From positions 1 through 64,000 of the forward strand of contig NZ_CP034143.1 in assembly GCF_003994855.1 (NCBI RefSeq): DNA of 64,000 bases, written 5' to 3'. Source of the stretch: Marinobacter sp. NP-4(2019). Lineage in GTDB: Bacteria > Pseudomonadota > Gammaproteobacteria > Pseudomonadales > Oleiphilaceae. The notes beneath the pieces are model-generated. The model ran no database searches and was not told the origin of the DNA. It was given only the letters and a program-made list of their open reading frames with translations. The translations under genes were made by a program, and so were the position numbers. Positions 60,233 through 64,000 of this stretch are shown here, piece by piece (positions within the stretch are counted from its first letter, which is position 1; the number at the start of each line of letters is the position of its first letter).

Positions 60233-62095
60233 CTAAAGGTGAATTTTGATCGCAGGATTAGCTGCAAAGGCTCTCAAGGATGGGAAACAGGCTCGATTTA
60301 GTAAGTAGACCTTCAGTTCACTCTTTGAACGCTGGCCCTCCACTGAAACGGTCACGATATTTTGTCCATCTGTTCCCCTCTGATGAATATCCAAAACTTC
60401 CAGTTCTCGTTGGAGAACTGTGTAAACCCGCTTATCCCCTGCTCTCTTTTCGTACAGGCGTTTCTTTAGCGAGTTCTTATCGAGGAAGAGATTAAAAATT
60501 GCCGGAGTGACCAGTGCAATATGGCCATCGAGGATGTGGACAGGCGCCTTAGGCTCATTTACCCGAATTTGCCGGCGGGCAATGCCTTTCAATAACCAGG
60601 CCAGGAAGTCATTGTCTCTCAAAATATCTTCCTGCACTTCACGTTTGGTCTTCCAGTGCTCTACAGCCTTCTCTGAGGTCAAACCGTGAGCTTTGCTTCC
60701 TGGTTGAGCTCGAGCCTGCGATTGTTTTTCCTTGGCCTCTTCAGGTTCCGCACCGCCCTTCTCTTTGTGAGCCGTAGTTATCTTTGAAGTGACAGGACCG
60801 GTGGCTACTTTTGGTGCTTTCTGATTGTGCTCATTGTTATGGCTTTCTATGCGCAGGTGATCCAAGTGGCCTTCCCCTGCCTCTGGATTTGGTTCAACGA
60901 CCCGAGATATCTCCAAGGGGGTACCATTACGGTCGATTGGCGTGACAGTGCCATCAAACATGTCTGGCTGGCTTGTTGGCCAGATGATCTCGTTTTTAAA
61001 TCTCAGGAAAGTTAGTTTTTGCTGCCAATTCTTTCCGTGGTCATTGATTTCAGCGTACCAGACGCTATCTCCATCGGGATTTGGAACAAGGCAGTCGTGG
61101 TCATTCAGAATGCCGAAAAGAGTGACAACATTTTTGGGGATCCCGGAGTGACCTTCGTTGATCAGTTGGATTCGTACTGCCTCCATTGTTGCCTTAGATA
61201 CCACCCAGGTATCCTGATCGGTAACCCAAACTGCGGCGCCTGGTTTGTTTCGCTTGAGGTCGCCATCGTTAACCAGTTTACGGAGTGAAACGATGAGCTT
61301 TTCATAGAGTGGGACTGTGTTTGTGTGGTCAGCTTTCTTGCCGGTATTCGCACCAACGTTCTTTGAAACACTTGCCCCATCAGCAGCACGAACAATTTCT
61401 GCGATTACCTGACCTCCAAAAGTAGAATGTGAAATTGTGCTAAACAACTGTGAAATTAACTCTAGATCCTTGAATAGCCAGGTGGCAGCTTCCTTGGTGA
61501 GAAGTCTTGGTAGTAGCGACATCGCTGATTTCTCATGCAATGTCTTGGCTAGCCGTGTGTTCTCGATTTTTCTTCTGAACCGGTAACGGTACGCAGCACC
61601 TGGTGGGATGTTTCCATACCAAGGGTGCCAAATTTGAAATTGTTTTTCAGGTAACCGGTAGACCACTTCGATATCAGTAACGATTTTGCCTAAATCGTGA
61701 GAGAGTATTGCGATCATGGCTGCGAATCGCCAACGGTCCGCGGACTCCGCAATAGATTCTGGTTCCGCGTTGGGTGGCAGGATGTATCCCTGGGATATGC
61801 GGACGCCTGCGTAGAGTGCTTCCAGAGTGTGATCGATTAATCCGCCTGACTCTGAATGGTGATGGATCTCGGAGGCTGGGACTTCCTGGACTAGCTCGGC
61901 GAATTGCTCAATAGCGTAAAGATAGTGTTTGTTCCATACTTGCTCCGTGACACTGAACAATCTCTTGACCCTCGAGATAAGCTCAGTCCTTTTTGGCTGT
62001 TTTAATAGATCCTTACCTGAAAGGGCTACTGCGTATTCAGGTGTTTTGGGTTCTGGTGAGCTAGTTAGTTCTTTCCGCATCAATCGTTTAAACAT
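60233..62095 (-). CDS. MOBH-family relaxase (TraI_2 type)
   Basis: In this 620-residue protein the N-terminal domain carries the MOBH three-histidine motif in ASEIHHHSESGGLIDHTLEAL and a metal-binding HD (AILSHDLGKIV), as in TraI_2. A linker rich in Lys and Glu follows. The C-terminal region (DFLAWLLKGIARRQIRVNEPKAPVHIL and ELEVLDIHQRG) matches the TraI_2_C winged-helix part. It nicks the transfer origin and leads the DNA strand during conjugation. I choose the ATG at 62095, five bases after GGAGG; the frame opens at 62131. No type IV secretion genes are in the window. Confidence 0.9.
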   Translation of the reverse strand: MFKRLMRKELTSSPEPKTPEYAVALSGKDLLKQPKRTELISRVKRLFSVTEQVWNKHYLYAIEQFAELVQEVPASEIHHHSESGGLIDHTLEALYAGVRISQGYILPPNAEPESIAESADRWRFAAMIAILSHDLGKIVTDIEVVYRLPEKQFQIWHPWYGNIPPGAAYRYRFRRKIENTRLAKTLHEKSAMSLLPRLLTKEAATWLFKDLELISQLFSTISHSTFGGQVIAEIVRAADGASVSKNVGANTGKKADHTNTVPLYEKLIVSLRKLVNDGDLKRNKPGAAVWVTDQDTWVVSKATMEAVRIQLINEGHSGIPKNVVTLFGILNDHDCLVPNPDGDSVWYAEINDHGKNWQQKLTFLRFKNEIIWPTSQPDMFDGTVTPIDRNGTPLEISRVVEPNPEAGEGHLDHLRIESHNNEHNQKAPKVATGPVTSKITTAHKEKGGAEPEEAKEKQSQARAQPGSKAHGLTSEKAVEHWKTKREVQEDILRDNDFLAWLLKGIARRQIRVNEPKAPVHILDGHIALVTPAIFNLFLDKNSLKKRLYEKRAGDKRVYTVLQRELEVLDIHQRGTDGQNIVTVSVEGQRSKSELKVYLLNRACFPSLRAFAANPAIKIHL

Positions 62096-62238
62096 AGAGT
62101 CCTCCGCAGAGTGATTCTGATCGAACCCCATTTAAATCTGTACTAAAAAGGGTCGAATCAAGATGACCCAAAACGAAGTGAACGTAATAGCTTGGTGTTA
62201 GAACATTGGGCATCTAACCCCCTACCCTAGAGTCAGAT

Positions 62239-62559
62239 GTGGCCATCCCGAAACTCGTCCCATTCACTTTGAAGATTGATCCAAAAGACCAGCGGCTGGT
62301 TAAGATTCTTTGCGCGAAGGATGATTCCATCGATTACCAATACCAGCTTTTGGACTCGGCAGTAGCCTGGGCCTTTGAGCATCGTGTCTCATTGATGCCC
62401 ATTGCCCCTCAGAGGAATGGTGTTAGCAAAAGCTACTATATCTGTGAGTCAACGGAATTGTTGATGCATCTGCAGTCTTTCTGGAACTGTAATACCACTC
62501 GTGCTCTGCATACGGCCCTGTTTCATTTTCTTAGAGCTCGAGCGGCTGTTGTTGACTAA
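62239..62559 (+). CDS. Hypothetical protein beside the replication origin
   Basis: This 106-residue protein (GTG start, AIPKLVPFTLKIDPKDQRLV...) has a central YQLLDSAVAWAFEHRVSLMPI and a C-terminal RALHTALFHFLRARAA. The end helix pair resembles ribbon-helix-helix or relaxosome accessory proteins, but I cannot assign it. It is divergent from the relaxase and runs toward the iterons, so it may serve in transfer or copy control. Confidence 0.5.
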   Translation: MAIPKLVPFTLKIDPKDQRLVKILCAKDDSIDYQYQLLDSAVAWAFEHRVSLMPIAPQRNGVSKSYYICESTELLMHLQSFWNCNTTRALHTALFHFLRARAAVVD

Positions 62560-62818
62560 CGTTCAGTTGTGATCCGTGGCTGCTCTGCCCTGCCCTGCTC
62601 AGAAAATTCTTTAATTGATAATGTCAGAAAATCTTGTAGTTTGTTGCGGAGTATTGTGGATCGTAGATCGGCTTAAAGAAAAAAGCTGACAAGTTTTTTT
62701 CTCTGATTATTAAAGACAAAAACGGATTAATAACGGGTTAAGAACGGTAGTGCTACGGAAGACCTTGGTTCGATCGGGCCTGTAGGCCTTGTGGGATAAC
62801 GGTTTAGCGAAGAAACTG

Positions 62819-63108
62819 CTATGACAAACCTTAGTAGTTTGCTGCGTGTAACCAGAGTAAAGCGCTCTCTTTAAACGGAGTGGATTGCTCGGGCAAACCT
62901 TAGTGTTTTTCTATCTCAAACCCTAAACACTCAAATTTACACATTCCTATCCACAGGGTATACACATGATACACACAGCTTTGTCCACAAAAATCTACTT
63001 AGTAGTTGCCTGATCACTGTCAATCTATCAATTTCTATCTCAAACCACAGTAATATTTTCGACATCTATCTCAAACCCTAGTAATTCTCTATCTCCAACC
63101 GTAGTAAT
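62819..63108 (+). repeat. Direct iterons, plus-strand group
   Basis: Clear copies begin at 62911, 63035, 63066 and 63089; the last two are 23 bases apart, about two helical turns. Degenerate copies with GACAAACCTTAGT or GGCAAACCTTAGT begin near 62819 and 62888. A further copy lies at 63416-63435. The best conserved part is CAAACC followed by TAGTA. Confidence 0.85.
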
Positions 63109-63486
63109 GGTCCGAGTGTTTTCTTTAGCTTTGGTTCGACAGCCTCCTTAAAAAAACAATATAAAACAATTAGATAGAGATTTTCTTATAATTTAAAGCA
63201 TTTTTCCCTGCTATTAAGTGATCAATCCCCCCAGTTATTTTTTTGCCTCAGAAAATTATCCTCGGACACTTCAATGCTTTTTTAAAGCAATCGATAGTCA
63301 ACGTCTGCCCTTAGTGTCCCTGGGATCTGAGCCCAGCAAGCAAGCTATGGTGACTCTAAGACAGGCAAGCCTCCAATCCCTTGTGCGACAAGGGACAAGC
63401 CCTGAGGAACAAACTCTATGGCAAACCCTAGTATTGTACTTTTCGCATTAAATAATTCCTGAATTGCTCGATTTTTGGCCTAAAGG

Positions 63487-63663
63487 TTACTCAGGTTTGA
63501 GATAGGAGTTTAAATTATGTGGGTCAGAGTACTAGGGTTTGAGAAAGCAGGCGTGTGGTTAGTTAGCCGTTTGCTTGGGTTTGAGATAGAAGTGTGTTCT
63601 TCAGGAAATACTGCAGGCTGGGATAGACAAGATTTAAAGCCAAAAAACTATGGTTTGAGATAG
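63487..63663 (-). repeat. Inverted iterons, minus-strand group
   Basis: Four copies read on the plus strand as ...GGTTTGAGATAG end at 63505, 63547 (GAGAAAG variant), 63589 and 63663. They face the plus-strand group across the AT-rich centre. Such inverted clusters often serve in copy control by pairing of bound initiators. Confidence 0.82.
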
Positions 63664-63729
63664 AAAAGGCAAGGAGAGGCTTTTGTGATGGTGGTTTCGT
63701 AAGGGGCTTACTGGATGGAGTCTTAGGCT

Positions 63730-64000
63730 TTACTCATCGAAAGGAATCTGATCGATATCTTGGACTGAGTCGTCGCCCTGCCCTGCCCTCGCTTCTGACC
63801 ACCAACCTTTTTCGTCAGCCTGTTGATGATCTCGCTTGTCTGAGATCTGGGCCTGTGCTTTTCCAGCAATGCGATTTGCTGTTTTGTTACTGGCCGCTTG
63901 CTGCTTTGCAAACTCATTCGTAGCTCTTAACTCAAACAGCCAGTCGACGATCTTGGCTTTTATCTTCTTTGGTGTGGCTTCATAGCTTTCAATCACCCGC
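63730..64000 (-). CDS. C-terminal part of a plasmid protein, cut by right edge
   Basis: The frame is open to the window edge; the last 89 residues read ESYEATPKKIKAKIVDWLFE..., a polar Gln/Ala-rich linker, and end in VQDIDQIPFDE. The acidic tail with IPF resembles the protein-binding tip of single-stranded DNA-binding proteins, but the preceding part is not an SSB fold I recognise. An SSB-like or replication protein is possible. The start lies outside the window. Confidence 0.5.
   Translation of the reverse strand, partial: RVIESYEATPKKIKAKIVDWLFELRATNEFAKQQAASNKTANRIAGKAQAQISDKRDHQQADEKGWWSEARAGQGDDSVQDIDQIPFDE

Larger units (their letters stand above)
62560..63729. other. Iteron-type plasmid replication origin (oriV)
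   Basis: This stretch of 1.17 kb contains no convincing gene and holds at least ten copies of a 20-bp iteron close to CTATCTCAAACCCTAGTAAT. Six or seven are on the plus strand (62819-63108 and 63416) and four are inverted (63487-63663). Between the two groups lie AT-rich sequence (63150-63240) and, near 62947 and 62981, DnaA-box-like TATCCACA and TTTGTCCACA. This is the layout of an iteron-controlled origin. The initiator gene is not seen and probably lies right of the window. Confidence 0.85.

Noticed and set aside
63218..63451. 77-codon frame inside the origin region
   Set aside because: Contains an iteron copy and lies within the replication origin; no ribosome site.
62819..63663. Iterons considered as a CRISPR array
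   Set aside because: Repeats occur in both orientations with irregular spacing and no cas genes (apart from the unrelated Cas4-like pair).

Overview
The window looks like part of a large mobilisable plasmid (or plasmid-like replicon) of a marine gammaproteobacterium close to Marinobacter. The CYP153 alkane hydroxylase with its ferredoxin and AraC neighbour has the sequence style I know from Marinobacter. The plasmid reading rests on an iteron-type replication origin (about 62.8-63.7 kb), a MOBH relaxase, a KfrA homologue, a plasmid umuDC pair, a toxin-antitoxin pair and many accessory genes. No rRNA, tRNA or CRISPR array was seen.

Layout. 0-2.7 kb: alkane hydroxylase operon (P450 and ferredoxin, minus strand) with a divergent AraC regulator. 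2.8-9.6 kb: TetR regulator with a perfect 22-bp operator, then two hotdog thioesterases, an alpha/beta hydrolase and an RND efflux adaptor/pump. 10.2-16.9 kb: lipoprotein, membrane-anchored aspartic protease, a split Cas4-like nuclease pair behind a spermidine-synthase-like gene, and an SOS-controlled SRAP protein. 17.2-22.9 kb: serine resolvase and a single-chain Type ISP restriction-modification enzyme. 23.7-28.6 kb: DsbA-like thiol protein, an overlapping operon of unknown proteins ending in a secreted HNH nuclease, and a CoiA-like protein. 29.1-35.9 kb: TacA/TacT-type toxin-antitoxin, a Tus-like replication-terminator protein, an SF1 helicase and LexA-controlled umuDC. 36-39.9 kb: hybrid histidine kinase and a lipoprotein/unknown gene cluster whose last gene is a plasmid csrA.

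That csrA is split by a 16,043-bp Tn3-family transposon (39901-55943). The element has 38-bp inverted repeats (36/38 identical) and a 5-bp target duplication, AATGA, on both sides. Removing it and one AATGA copy restores an 80-residue CsrA. It carries ptxABCDE (phosphite uptake and oxidation, ptxD frameshifted), relics of tnpA, IS3 and a group II intron reverse transcriptase, and a redox island. The island has a response regulator-kinase-AraC operon on one strand. On the other are a ferric-reductase-like protein, a PepSY protein, a DUF2271 protein with a flavinylation motif, a PepSY-flavodoxin-reductase fusion and a VIT1/CCC1-type transporter. Three 6-5-6 direct repeats of TCAGGT type lie upstream of the regulator and of both redox transcription units, so the island probably forms one regulon.

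56.2-64 kb is plasmid backbone: tyrosine recombinase, DUF4262 protein, KfrA, an unknown protein, MOBH relaxase and the iteron origin.

Three otherwise well-conserved genes (P450, AraC, ptxD) each carry a single missing base. This is either real decay or sequencing error, and raw reads would decide.
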